64,000 nucleotides of DNA from Deltaproteobacteria bacterium. Lineage in GTDB: Bacteria > Bdellovibrionota > FAC87 > UBA2466. Numbering within the stretch: the first letter of the stretch is position 1; the number at the start of each line of letters is the position of its first letter. The notes under the pieces were generated by a model, which was not told where the DNA came from, did not search any database, and saw nothing but the letters and a program-made list of their open reading frames with translations. The DNA lies in assembly GCA_016196825.1 (NCBI GenBank), contig JACPWY010000025.1:1-64000 (forward strand), written 5' to 3'. This document shows, one piece after another, positions 25,863-34,073 of the stretch. Position numbers and translations under genes: made by a program.

Positions 25863-25934
25863 ACGGGCGCAAGTTCGCCCGTAAGCCGTTGGATTACGGG
25901 ACAAATCAGTCTAACAGGGGATCTAATGTCTCAA
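25863..25934 (-). promoter_or_regulatory. Promoter-like boxes and structured leader of the Usp-cytochrome-kinase operon
   Basis: On the minus strand TTGAGA (25929-25934) and TAGACT (25908-25913) are 15 bases apart. Downstream, CCCGTAA pairs with TTACGGG (25894-25900 with 25878-25884), and ACGGGCG pairs with CGCCCGT (25876-25882 with 25863-25869). The two stems share bases and cannot form together. No T-run follows, so it is not a simple terminator. Confidence 0.35.
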
Positions 25935-25940
25935 AAGGGA

Positions 25941-26990
25941 CTAGGTGCGAATCGAAACACCTTCAGACGAGGTGTGGCAATCAAGGATGCGAACAGACTT
26001 TTTCTCACAACTCTCTTTAAGCCGAGCCCGTTGGATGGGTTCACACAGAATAAGAATGGAACCACCGGCAGCGGCGCCGCACACCTTGGCGCCCAAGATT
26101 GACTGCTGCTGAAGAAACCCGATCAGTTCATCGAGACGCGGGGTGTTGACGCGAAAGAGCTCCCGCCTCACACGCCACTCTGCATTGAGGAGTTGCCCAA
26201 TGGCTTTCCAATCATGGCGCGCCAGCCGCAGTTCGCGATCGAGCGAGCCGGCAACATCGTTGATTGCAGACAGCCCCTTCAAGATCTCCTTGTCCCCCTC
26301 GAGCGCCTTCTTGAAAATTTCCCAATTACTGAGACCGCTCTGGTGCATCTGACCGGAAAAGACCACAACCATTCGTTCGGCTACTGCAGTGGCGGTCTCC
26401 TCGGGATAGGCCGAGCGCTCGATTCCCCCCAGTTTGGAAATGAAACACGACAGCCCCCCAAAAAGTGCCGCCAGATAATCCTGGGTTCCAGTCGCCGTCT
26501 GAAGAAATCGGGCCTCCACATCACGCACCCATGGCAACATGGCCCATTGCCAGCCTTGCTCAGAAAACCCGCCGATGATTCGGGTGATACCGCGGGTGAG
26601 GGCTACACAAAGCGCCGACGATCCGCCAAGCCCACTCCCCACCGGCACCTCCGACTGGAGATGAACCTGCAGCGCAATTTTGGGGATCCCTGTCGCCTCT
26701 CGCAGAGCCTCCGACAGAACGAAAACGGGGAATTGCAATTCCGGTCTCACTAGCGGAAGCTGAGCGCGCTCAAGTGGGGTCTTGAGCTCCGCCGAGGCCG
26801 CTCCCGAGAAGACCCTCATCGAAAACTCTCTGGCTTCGATCCATTCGAAGGTCACTTGCTGGGCGAGAGTCAGCGCCAGATTGATGGTCTTCGCACTGTG
26901 CGGAAGAAGACAATACAAAGGCCACAGATCGCCAGTCCCGCCGGCCAGATCAACGCGAGTGGGGGAAGACACCTTAAACAGCTCAGCCAT
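25941..26990 (-). CDS. GHMP-family sugar kinase (heptose-7-phosphate/galactokinase-like)
   Basis: The 349-aa protein begins RVDLAGGTGD, the GHMP motif 1 variant of the D-glycero-D-manno-heptose 7-phosphate kinase group, and contains the ATP loop PVGSGLGGSSAL (about 112-123) and a motif 3-like GAKVCGAAAGGSILIL. A role in making heptose or another sugar for LPS or capsule is likely by family but unproved. No other heptose genes adjoin it. It lies between the FtsB-type protein and the stress-protein operon, all on the minus strand. Confidence 0.82.
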   Translation of the reverse strand: MAELFKVSSPTRVDLAGGTGDLWPLYCLLPHSAKTINLALTLAQQVTFEWIEAREFSMRVFSGAASAELKTPLERAQLPLVRPELQFPVFVLSEALREATGIPKIALQVHLQSEVPVGSGLGGSSALCVALTRGITRIIGGFSEQGWQWAMLPWVRDVEARFLQTATGTQDYLAALFGGLSCFISKLGGIERSAYPEETATAVAERMVVVFSGQMHQSGLSNWEIFKKALEGDKEILKGLSAINDVAGSLDRELRLARHDWKAIGQLLNAEWRVRRELFRVNTPRLDELIGFLQQQSILGAKVCGAAAGGSILILCEPIQRARLKESCEKKSVRILDCHTSSEGVSIRT

Positions 26991-26999
26991 CAGCTCTCC

Positions 27000-27284
27000 T
27001 CAATCAAACTCTACAACTGTCTCCTGCGGCCGCACATACCCCAACACCCGGCGAATCACTCTCTCCTGCTCATCGGCGGAATTTTGAATGAGATAGTTAC
27101 GGCGTTCAAGATCGCGCTTCTGGGTTTCGACCTCGAGGATCCTAGCCCTCAGCTCATCATTTTTTCGAAGAATTGTCCGCCAATCCCGAAATCCCCGCTT
27201 GGAAAAAAGTCCGACAACGATGAGGCCAACAAGAATGATCCCCAAAGGAATGCGTATCACGCGAAATCGGTCATCATTCAGCAC
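27000..27284 (-). CDS. FtsB/DivIC-like septum formation protein
   Basis: The 94-aa protein has the usual layout: a short basic N-terminus, one membrane helix (about residues 11-28, IPLGIILVGLIVVGLF), a coiled coil with LRKNDELRARILEVETQK and then DLERRNYLIQNSADEQERVIRRVLGYVRPQE (split here for length: a helix ending NSADEQE, then RVIRRVLGYVRPQE). The end matches FtsB/DivIC, which link FtsL to FtsQ in the divisome. It ends nine bases before the kinase gene start, so they are likely co-transcribed. The family is hard to split, so no symbol is given. Confidence 0.8.
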   Translation of the reverse strand: MLNDDRFRVIRIPLGIILVGLIVVGLFSKRGFRDWRTILRKNDELRARILEVETQKRDLERRNYLIQNSADEQERVIRRVLGYVRPQETVVEFD

Positions 27285-27305
27285 AGTTCATCATATCACG
27301 CCCGC

Positions 27306-27587
27306 CTAGGGTCGAAACACCGTGTGAATGAGGGCGGTATCAAAAGCACGAGCCTGACGCCTCTGCGCAAAGCGCCCGATGGGCGAGCTGCACGGGAGGG
27401 CGTGGTCAGCTCCTGAAAGCGTGATAACAGGGCTCTTCAGACCAGGGATGTTCTGTTTGCCCAGTTCCACCAATCCGTCAACTTGATCGCCCGAGACACC
27501 TTTTAGGTACTTGGCTGTTAGGCGAAGGACCAGACTGGCCTTTTTTGGATCTTCGACGGTACGAATGACAAGTGTGCGATCTTCCAC
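27306..27587 (-). CDS. Hypothetical protein, possibly the 3' part of a gene interrupted by TAG
   Basis: The 93-codon frame starts with GTG directly after an in-frame TAG (27588-27590) and has no ribosome binding site. Upstream of the TAG the frame is open for more than 90 bases and reads like protein (REFAFGGAESRRFWVKLLEE, then NVGAIG). That suggests one longer gene with a stop, or a recoded or mis-sequenced codon. No family is recognised. It precedes the FtsB-type gene by 21 bases. Confidence 0.4.
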   Translation of the reverse strand: MEDRTLVIRTVEDPKKASLVLRLTAKYLKGVSGDQVDGLVELGKQNIPGLKSPVITLSGADHALPCSSPIGRFAQRRQARAFDTALIHTVFRP

Positions 27588-27673
27588 CTAGCCAATCGCC
27601 CCCACATTCTCTTCCAGAAGTTTCACCCAAAACCTGCGTGACTCTGCCCCGCCGAAAGCGAATTCTCTCAGTG

Positions 27674-27693
27674 TACGAGTGCTAGCACTCGTA
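27674..27693. promoter_or_regulatory. Perfect 20-bp palindrome
   Basis: TACGAGTGCTAGCACTCGTA is fully self-complementary with no central spacer. As a DNA site it would suit a dimeric regulator. Its GAGTGCTA/TAGCACTC halves resemble the arms of CIRCE but without the nine-base spacer. It lies between the GNGGD exported protein and the frame at 27306. Confidence 0.5.
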
Positions 27694-27734
27694 ACTCAGG
27701 ATCGGAGGTGCAATCAGGAGGCCAGTTTCATTCG

Positions 27735-29504
27735 TTACTTCGTTGTGCACTCGATGCTCCTTCTCTTTCCGGTCGGGTAAAAGTCCGCGCGGCGAATCTT
27801 CTCGCCTGAGCCTGTGAGAATGAGTATGGGTTTCTCTTTGTGGTAGTCCCCTTTGTACCCACAGCTGAAGAGGTGGCCGTCGGCTGGATTTGTTTCAAAG
27901 CGCAGGTCAGTGGTACTGCACTCGAGTTCTCGCTCTGGCATGCTGCCTTCTGTGGCCTTGATGAAGAAAAAACTATGGCCCTCTAGAACTGGCGTCGAGA
28001 CGGTGAATCCGTGGTCGGGCCCGCAGAAAGCGCCGGGAATCTTGCTTTCGGTCGTGAACATCTCATCATGACCGTAGTAATAGCGCATCTTGTAACCTTC
28101 GAAGAGGAGCACCCCCCTTTTCGAAACGCGCACCGGATTGTGGGTGCCAGTCGGAATGTAGGCCAAGTTGGGCGCGCCATCGAAGAATTCTAGGCGCAGC
28201 TGACTGCCTGGGTAGGTGTTGTTGCTCGAAACCTCCATATCGTAGATATCGCCCTTCTTGGTCGTAAAGGAGACCTCGAGCGGTTGCTCAGGGCGCATCG
28301 AGCAAGTGCCTGCTTCATAACTCCGCAAAAGGCCATTGGGGTGAATAGCGACCTCGACTGGGCCGTAAAACAAAGCGCAGGTATTAATCAAATCGATGGC
28401 GCTGGAGTCATTTATCTTTACCAGAAAATGAGAGTCGCTGGGTCCTCTCTCGTCCACATAGTCCGCCTGGAAATTCGGCACGCGGTACGTGTAAAGGGCC
28501 CCATTTGAGTGAAAGGCCACCGTTCCAATATTGTCAACCTGAGCGCCACCCCCAAAGATGGCCATTTTTTGCGTTCCACTTTTGGCGTAGGAATACTCAG
28601 GCAGGAAGAAACCCTCCCGGATCACTTTGGCCTGCTCAGTCTGGCCAAAAAAAGGATAGCCAGGGAGAAGCTTTTGTCCCATGTTGGCGGCGTAGTCCCA
28701 GTTCAAAACGTAAGCCATGTAAACTGTGCCACTCTTGTAAAGCTGCAGTGGCACTTCCCGCAAGTTCTTCTCGGCATCGACGGCATAAGGGGAATACTTC
28801 TTATCCAACAGGTTGATTTGCGCCAAGACACCATGGATATCGACATACCCGGTGTGAGCATCGATATGGATTCTTGTGTACTCTGGATAGTTCGCCACAG
28901 CCAGCTTCATCGAGAAGAGGTTGGAGTTGAAGTAGCGCGCTCGGACCGAGTTAGGGTGCTGAACGATAGTAGTAAATTCGCGGTAGATGAGTTCGTGTGA
29001 GATGGCGACCGCCATATTATCGTTATCCAGGTAGTCCCAGAGATCCTGATTGATAAGGTATTTCTCAGGCCCATCTTCTGGGAAGAGAGGCTCGCGGTAG
29101 ACGATCAATTGTTCGATGGCGCACTCCTTGGGGTAGGAGATCGGACCAGCATCTGGGATATTATCAAGGATCTCCGCTTTCAGGAATTTCGCATCCGTGA
29201 AAAATGTGGTGAGCCACTGACGATAGAGCGCCGTCCGTGTGGGCGACATCCCTTCGATAGACTTCAGCATCAGCTCCACTTTAGCCACGGGGGATAGTTT
29301 AGGATCGCCGAGTTTGGGCACCATCTGCCTTACTTTGCGCGCTTCGTATACGTCGAAGAATTCGACCGTTTTGATCTCACCCACCGCGTTTCTACACACC
29401 AATGCGTCCCCACCGTTGCCGGCCTCACCGCCGGCCAGCGCAACTGCGCTCATAACTAGGCAAACAAGCAGCGTTCCGTTGAGCAGTGACCTAATGGACA
29501 ACAT
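27735..29504 (-). CDS. Exported protein with GNGGD N-terminal signature
   Basis: The 589-aa protein (start ATG 29504, preceded by AAAGGGG) has a signal peptide ending ALAGG and then EAGNGGDALVCRN, a signature I associate with exported Bdellovibrionota proteins of unknown function. A helical part follows (EFFDVYEARKVRQM, then LSPVAKVELMLKSIEGMSPT), and a long beta-rich C-terminal region with eight or more Cys. No enzyme motif is evident. The start overlaps by 14 bases the end of the TIGR02147 regulator, so the two are co-translated; this repeats the regulator/exported-protein arrangement at 17790-19879. Confidence 0.75.
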   Translation of the reverse strand: MLSIRSLLNGTLLVCLVMSAVALAGGEAGNGGDALVCRNAVGEIKTVEFFDVYEARKVRQMVPKLGDPKLSPVAKVELMLKSIEGMSPTRTALYRQWLTTFFTDAKFLKAEILDNIPDAGPISYPKECAIEQLIVYREPLFPEDGPEKYLINQDLWDYLDNDNMAVAISHELIYREFTTIVQHPNSVRARYFNSNLFSMKLAVANYPEYTRIHIDAHTGYVDIHGVLAQINLLDKKYSPYAVDAEKNLREVPLQLYKSGTVYMAYVLNWDYAANMGQKLLPGYPFFGQTEQAKVIREGFFLPEYSYAKSGTQKMAIFGGGAQVDNIGTVAFHSNGALYTYRVPNFQADYVDERGPSDSHFLVKINDSSAIDLINTCALFYGPVEVAIHPNGLLRSYEAGTCSMRPEQPLEVSFTTKKGDIYDMEVSSNNTYPGSQLRLEFFDGAPNLAYIPTGTHNPVRVSKRGVLLFEGYKMRYYYGHDEMFTTESKIPGAFCGPDHGFTVSTPVLEGHSFFFIKATEGSMPERELECSTTDLRFETNPADGHLFSCGYKGDYHKEKPILILTGSGEKIRRADFYPTGKRRSIECTTK

Positions 29505-30327
29505 GGATACCCCTTTTGGTCGTTTTTTCATTGAGTCTAAAAAATTGTACGGCAAGACAGTAGACAGCATTTTTTCGCCCGCCGCGGCCGAACTTTTCAT
29601 TAAATTGCCTTCGAAAAGCCTTAATCATCTTCTTTGCTTCATCCATCTGCGAGGCATCGACTGCCATGACGATGGAAGAAATATCTCTCTCTTTCACCGT
29701 CTGAGAATACAACGCGCGTTGGGCCTTCTCCATGAGCTGCTGGTGATGCCTGCGAAGGGCGCCACTCGGCACATCCGATGGAGTGAAAACAAAATCCTGC
29801 TGTGGGGTGGCGCGATCATCGGAGTATATGAGGAGCGACAGCCGCTCCAGTCTTTTCAGCGCGGCAACCACGGTGTCCTTCGCGAGACCAAGCTTCTCGG
29901 CGATCCAACGCGGGTCGCTTTTGGCACTCTCGATCTGGAGCAACTCCAGGATGCCGTAGTGGTGCCAATCGGCGATGAGTCGGAACCGGTCAAGTGAGAG
30001 CTGCATCCCCTTCGCGTCAGACTCTTTGAGCCTATTCTGGGCTTCGGTTCTCTCATGCTTGCGCCTCGCGTGGGTCGCATCGACCAGATCGCAAAAGTAG
30101 GCGACCTCTTCCGGCGACCAGCCCAAGCCTTCACCAATCGATGTGGCCGCCGCCTTAGAGAGTCCATAGCGCCCGCGCAGCACATCTGACAGGCGGGCTG
30201 GCGCAAGACCCAAGTCACGAGCCATAGCCCGCAGCGAGTAGCGTGAGTTGTGTTGGCAACGACGCTCGAGCTCCTCTTTCAAAAGAGAGCGGTAATCCCT
30301 AGCGGTCTGGGCCACGTCCAAATGCAT
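29491..30327 (-). CDS. TIGR02147/DUF4423 family HTH regulator
   Basis: The 278-aa protein has an N-terminal HTH (YSLRAMARDLGLAPARLSDVL) and the DUF4423-type remainder: WIAEKLGLAKDTVVAALKRL as a second DNA-binding-like segment and DISSIVMAVDASQMDEAKKM near the end. It is clearly paralogous to the protein at 17790. ATG 30327 is set by AGGA upstream; GTG 30339 is an alternative. Its 3' end overlaps the exported protein gene. Three CCTTAC/GTAAGG half-sites 54 to 82 bases upstream point to autoregulation. Confidence 0.87.
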   Translation of the reverse strand: MHLDVAQTARDYRSLLKEELERRCQHNSRYSLRAMARDLGLAPARLSDVLRGRYGLSKAAATSIGEGLGWSPEEVAYFCDLVDATHARRKHERTEAQNRLKESDAKGMQLSLDRFRLIADWHHYGILELLQIESAKSDPRWIAEKLGLAKDTVVAALKRLERLSLLIYSDDRATPQQDFVFTPSDVPSGALRRHHQQLMEKAQRALYSQTVKERDISSIVMAVDASQMDEAKKMIKAFRRQFNEKFGRGGRKNAVYCLAVQFFRLNEKTTKRGIHVVH

Positions 30328-30380
30328 CAAAGTCCTCACGCTCGTGATAGTCCGAGACCCGATAGGGCGTCAATGTTTCG

Positions 30381-30409
30381 CCTTACATACCGTAAGGTGA
30401 CTGTAAGGC
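30381..30409. promoter_or_regulatory. Operator-like half-sites upstream of TIGR02147 gene
   Basis: CCTTAC (30381-30386) and GTAAGG (30392-30397) form a perfect inverted repeat with a five-base spacer, and a second GTAAGG follows at 30403-30408, one helical turn away. The site sits directly after the pyk stop and before the regulator start. Confidence 0.5.
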
Positions 30410-31855
30410 TCAGACTTGGTGAACCTTGATGGTATTCGTGGAACCGTGGGCTAGGCGGGGAAGACCGGCCGTGATCACGATTCTATCACCGGTGCTGCAG
30501 AGGCCTTGAGCGAGAAGCCGTTGACCCACCGCCTCAAAGACAGCGGTCTGTGAGATGAGGCTCTCCATATCTTCCATATAGATCGCAAGCACTCCCCACT
30601 TCAGGGTCAGCTGATGATAGGTTTCAAGACTCCCCGTGATCGCAATGACGGGGTTCTTGGGACGACATTTGGAAACAAGGAGAGCGGAAATCCCCGACTG
30701 CGAGACCACGACAAGTGCCTTTGCCTTGAGCACCGCGGCCAGCCGAACGGCACTCTGAAGGAGTGCAATCGCCAGTTGGCCCTGCGGTGGGAGTTCCCAC
30801 TCATTGTAGAGAATGCTCGCCCCGTGCCCGAGACTCTCGGTTTCCATCTCTTCAATGATCCGAACCATCATCTGCACGCTCTCGATGGGATACCTTCCAA
30901 TCGTGGTTTCATTGGAGAGCATGAGGGCATCAGTTCCATCGACGATAGCGTTAGCAACGTCTGACGCCTCGGCTCGGGTCGGCCGCGGGTTCTCAACCAT
31001 CGACATCAACATCTGGGTCGCAATGATGACGCTCTTGCCACGCAGATTCGCCCTCCTCACGATTCTCTTTTGCAAGACCGGAACTCTCTCGTTCCCCACC
31101 TCAACGGCAAGATCACCGCGCGCCACCAACACTCCATCAGAGGCATCAATGATCTCATCGAGATTCGTCAAAGCGTCTCGTTTTTCGATCTTCGCTAAGA
31201 CCGCTGTTCGCTTCCCTCGCGTTTCGATGAACCGTTTGAGGTGCCGAATCTCTTGCGACGATCGCACGAAAGAAAGGGCGATGAAGTCGAGCCCCTTGTC
31301 TAAGCAAAACAGAATATCTTCGTAATCCTTCTCTGTGATCGATTTGGCCGAAAAGGAGGCTTCGGGAACATTGATGCCCTTATTCTCTTTCAGAATCCCG
31401 CCATTCACCACCTTGCACTTCAAAATGCCAGGCGCCTTATCGATAGCCTTCAGAGCCATCAGGCCATCATCGAGCAAGACCGAGCTCCCCACCGCCACGT
31501 CTTTCACGAAATCACGGTAGGGGGTGGAGATCAAGACCTTGCCATCCTTGACCGCGCCAACAATCGCCTCGGCCGTGATCCAAACATCGGCTCCAACCTT
31601 GAGCTCGACCTGTCCGCCGGTGAGCTTCCCAACCCGAAACTTGGGCCCCTGAATGTCGCCCATGATTCCGATAGGCCTTCCGAGTTCAGCCTCCACCGAG
31701 CGAAGGTCCTCAATGATTCTCGTGAAGATGTCGTGCGTGCCGTGGGAGAAATTGATGCGCGCAACATCCATCCCTGCCGAGGCCAAGGCCATTAGCTGGT
31801 CACGGGTTTGTGTCGCCGGTCCAATCGTGCAAACAATCCGAGTACGCCGTTCCAT
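30410..31855 (-). CDS. pyk: Pyruvate kinase
   Basis: The 481-aa protein has the full pyruvate kinase layout: RRTRIVCTIGPAT at the N-terminus, the (beta/alpha)8 barrel with INFSHG, the catalytic AKIEKRDAL segment and the VARGDLAVEVG substrate loop, and a C-terminal allosteric domain with LVVVSQSG. It converts PEP and ADP to pyruvate and ATP in the last step of glycolysis. It follows the FliL-like gene by 39 bases on the same strand. Enolase is also in this window (42960) but on the other strand. Confidence 0.97.
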   Translation of the reverse strand: MERRTRIVCTIGPATQTRDQLMALASAGMDVARINFSHGTHDIFTRIIEDLRSVEAELGRPIGIMGDIQGPKFRVGKLTGGQVELKVGADVWITAEAIVGAVKDGKVLISTPYRDFVKDVAVGSSVLLDDGLMALKAIDKAPGILKCKVVNGGILKENKGINVPEASFSAKSITEKDYEDILFCLDKGLDFIALSFVRSSQEIRHLKRFIETRGKRTAVLAKIEKRDALTNLDEIIDASDGVLVARGDLAVEVGNERVPVLQKRIVRRANLRGKSVIIATQMLMSMVENPRPTRAEASDVANAIVDGTDALMLSNETTIGRYPIESVQMMVRIIEEMETESLGHGASILYNEWELPPQGQLAIALLQSAVRLAAVLKAKALVVVSQSGISALLVSKCRPKNPVIAITGSLETYHQLTLKWGVLAIYMEDMESLISQTAVFEAVGQRLLAQGLCSTGDRIVITAGLPRLAHGSTNTIKVHQV

Positions 31856-31894
31856 TGCGACGACAAGACTAGTGGTTGTGAACAGGAATGTCAG

Positions 31895-32488
31895 CTACTT
31901 CTGGAAAAGAAGGGCCGCGAACCGCACATCTCGAACGGCCGAAGCATTAAGGAAAGAATTGATCCGCTCGATGAGAACCTCTTTGAAATAGAGTTTCCCC
32001 GCAGTGGTCTTGAGATGGTAGTAATCCTGGCCCCTCGTAACCTCGATCACAGCGTTTCGGATTCCGCTCAGGCTCGATTTCACGTTAGCCGAGTCGGCCC
32101 CTTCGAATAGTTGGAGTTCAAGTTTCATCCCCACTGAGAAGGCCTTCTCCGGCTCCCTCTGGCTCCCAATGTTGATCATGAATTCGTCGAGATTGACCGA
32201 GAGCGGATCCTCCACCGGCGGTCCCTCACCCGCCGAGGCATGCTCTCCATCGCCTTCACCATGACCACCCTCAGCGGGAGCCGTCTCCGGGGCATGCCCT
32301 TCGCCCTTGGCACCATGCCCCTTCCCCTCTTCCGCTCGTTTCACTTCGCCCGCGCCCTTCACTGAAGCGGGCTCGCGGGTTAACGCGGGCAGATCGTTCC
32401 ACTCAACCATTGAGGCTTTCAGCAAGTAGCTGGCCAGCGCGCTCGTGGCTACGGCCAGAACGACTGCGATGACTCGAGTCAAATTCAA
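31895..32488 (-). CDS. FliL-like flagellar basal-body-associated protein
   Basis: From a TTG start at 32488 the protein is 197 aa. It has one N-terminal membrane helix (VIAVVLAVATSALASYLL), a linker of Gly/Glu/His/Ala, and a C-terminal FliL/SPFH-like domain (LDEFMINIGSQ, FSVGMKLELQLF, LKTTAGKLYFKEVLIERIN). TTG is preferred because GGGGGA lies six bases upstream and a TATGAT box lies just before, which would leave the ATG at 32560 outside the transcript. FliL stabilises the flagellar stator. No other flagellar gene is nearby, so a motor role is inference from family. Confidence 0.75.
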   Translation of the reverse strand: MNLTRVIAVVLAVATSALASYLLKASMVEWNDLPALTREPASVKGAGEVKRAEEGKGHGAKGEGHAPETAPAEGGHGEGDGEHASAGEGPPVEDPLSVNLDEFMINIGSQREPEKAFSVGMKLELQLFEGADSANVKSSLSGIRNAVIEVTRGQDYYHLKTTAGKLYFKEVLIERINSFLNASAVRDVRFAALLFQK

Positions 32489-32509
32489 CGTGATCCCCCT
32501 TACGTAAGG

Positions 32510-32515
32510 ATCATA
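32510..32515 (-). promoter_or_regulatory. -10 box TATGAT upstream of FliL-like gene
   Basis: TATGAT on the minus strand is 21 bases from the TTG start, with the ribosome binding site GGGGGA between them. The -35 region is not a clear match. Confidence 0.4.
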
Positions 32516-32572
32516 CAATGAAACTCGAAGACGGAATCCATTGTGGAAGGTATCGAACAATCACTCCACAAT

Positions 32573-33964
32573 TCAGGAATGGGGCCTGCACAAAGTGGGT
32601 GGGTCTAGCGTCTTATCGATCTTCTCTTCACTCCACTTGAGTTCACGCATGACCACCGTGCGAACGGACTCACCCGTTTTGTGAGCAAGGTTAGCAAGCT
32701 CGGCCGCTTTCTCATATCCAATCTCAGGCACAAGTGCTGTCACCAACATCAGGCTGTTTTCAACGCTCGAAGCAATGCGATCACGATTCGCCGTAATCCC
32801 GCGCACACACTTCTCGTCAAACGCGACTATGACGTTGCCGAGCCAGTGGATCGATTGAAGAAGGTTGTATCCAATGAGCGGCATCATCGTGTTGAGCTCG
32901 AAGTGGCCAGAGGCGCCACCCCACGTGACTGCACCGTCATTGCCTACCACCTGGGCGCACACCTGCAGGAGCGACTCAATGATCACTGGGTTCGATTTGC
33001 CCGGCATAATCGAGCTCCCGGGCTGCACCGTTGGAAGTTCTAGCTCTCCCAAACCTGAACGGGGCCCGCTCGCCAGGAGCCGAATGTCATTGCCAATCTT
33101 GTAAAGAGACACCGCGATTGTTTTCAATACGCCCGACAATTCGACACAGGCGTCACGCGCGCTCTGTGCCTCGAAATGGTTTTTCGCCTCAGTGAAGGCA
33201 TAACCTGTTCTCTCCACAAGTTTTTTGCAGACAAGGCGCGCAAACTTGGGGTCGGTGTTGATCCCGGTCCCCACGGCTGTTCCACCGAGGGCCAGTTCCA
33301 GGAGCCTTTTCTCCATCGAACGCAACCGCTCAGTCGCTCGCACCATTTGGGCCGCGTAGCCAGAAAATTCCTGGCCCAAAAAGAGAGGCGTTGCATCTTG
33401 CAGGTGGGTCCGCCCAATCTTCACGATGCTCATGAACTCGCCCGCTTTACCCTCCAAACTCTTCCCGAGCGCTTCGAGCGTCAGCAAGAGCACCTGATGA
33501 ATGGAACCCACCAGCGCCATGTGAATCGCAGACGGAAAGACGTCGTTGCTCGATTGCCCGAGATTCACGTGATCATTTGGGTGAACGGGTGACTTTGCGC
33601 CTAGGTCGCTGCCCGCGGCCTGATTGGCCAGATTAGCGAGCACTTCGTTCACATTCATATTGGTGCTCGTCCCACTTCCGGTCTGGAATACATCGACGAC
33701 AAACTGGACATCATGTCCGCCCTTCAACACCTCGCGGGCAGCTGCCTGGATCAGTTTGGTATGCTTTGCCGGCAAATGCCCCAGATCCCGATTCACTTCA
33801 GCCGCACAGAGTTTGATTTCGACAAGCGCATGCACGATCTCAATGGGCACCACCACGCCGCTGATCTTAAAATTCTCAACCGCCCGTTGTGTCGAAGCGC
33901 CGTAGAGTGCCCCCGCCGGCAGCTTCATCTCCCCTAGGGTGTCCTTCTCGATTCTCATGCTCAT
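32573..33964 (-). CDS. fumC: Fumarate hydratase class II
   Basis: The 463-aa protein is a class II fumarase of the aspartase/fumarase superfamily: ALYGASTQRAVENF near the start, TGSGTSTNMNVNEV, the H-containing GRTHLQDATPL, and the signature GSSIMPGKSNPV with the catalytic Ser. It interconverts fumarate and malate in the TCA cycle without an iron-sulfur cluster. ATG 33964 and 33958 are both possible. It is upstream of the FliL-like gene on the same strand and divergent from the coiled-coil exported protein. Confidence 0.97.
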   Translation of the reverse strand: MSMRIEKDTLGEMKLPAGALYGASTQRAVENFKISGVVVPIEIVHALVEIKLCAAEVNRDLGHLPAKHTKLIQAAAREVLKGGHDVQFVVDVFQTGSGTSTNMNVNEVLANLANQAAGSDLGAKSPVHPNDHVNLGQSSNDVFPSAIHMALVGSIHQVLLLTLEALGKSLEGKAGEFMSIVKIGRTHLQDATPLFLGQEFSGYAAQMVRATERLRSMEKRLLELALGGTAVGTGINTDPKFARLVCKKLVERTGYAFTEAKNHFEAQSARDACVELSGVLKTIAVSLYKIGNDIRLLASGPRSGLGELELPTVQPGSSIMPGKSNPVIIESLLQVCAQVVGNDGAVTWGGASGHFELNTMMPLIGYNLLQSIHWLGNVIVAFDEKCVRGITANRDRIASSVENSLMLVTALVPEIGYEKAAELANLAHKTGESVRTVVMRELKWSEEKIDKTLDPPTLCRPHS

Positions 33965-34073
33965 AACCCCATTCTTTCAGGGAGTTACAACAGGTCAATA
34001 AAATAGCTAAAGGCGATGCCGCGCCGAGCCGAACTAGGTTGTGAACATTTTTTGAAATGAAAGGTACTGCGCT

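Noticed and set aside
32489-32560. ATG 32560 as the start of the FliL-like gene
   Set aside because: The TATGAT box and GGGGGA site lie downstream of it, so TTG 32488 fits better; the extra residues do not match FliL.
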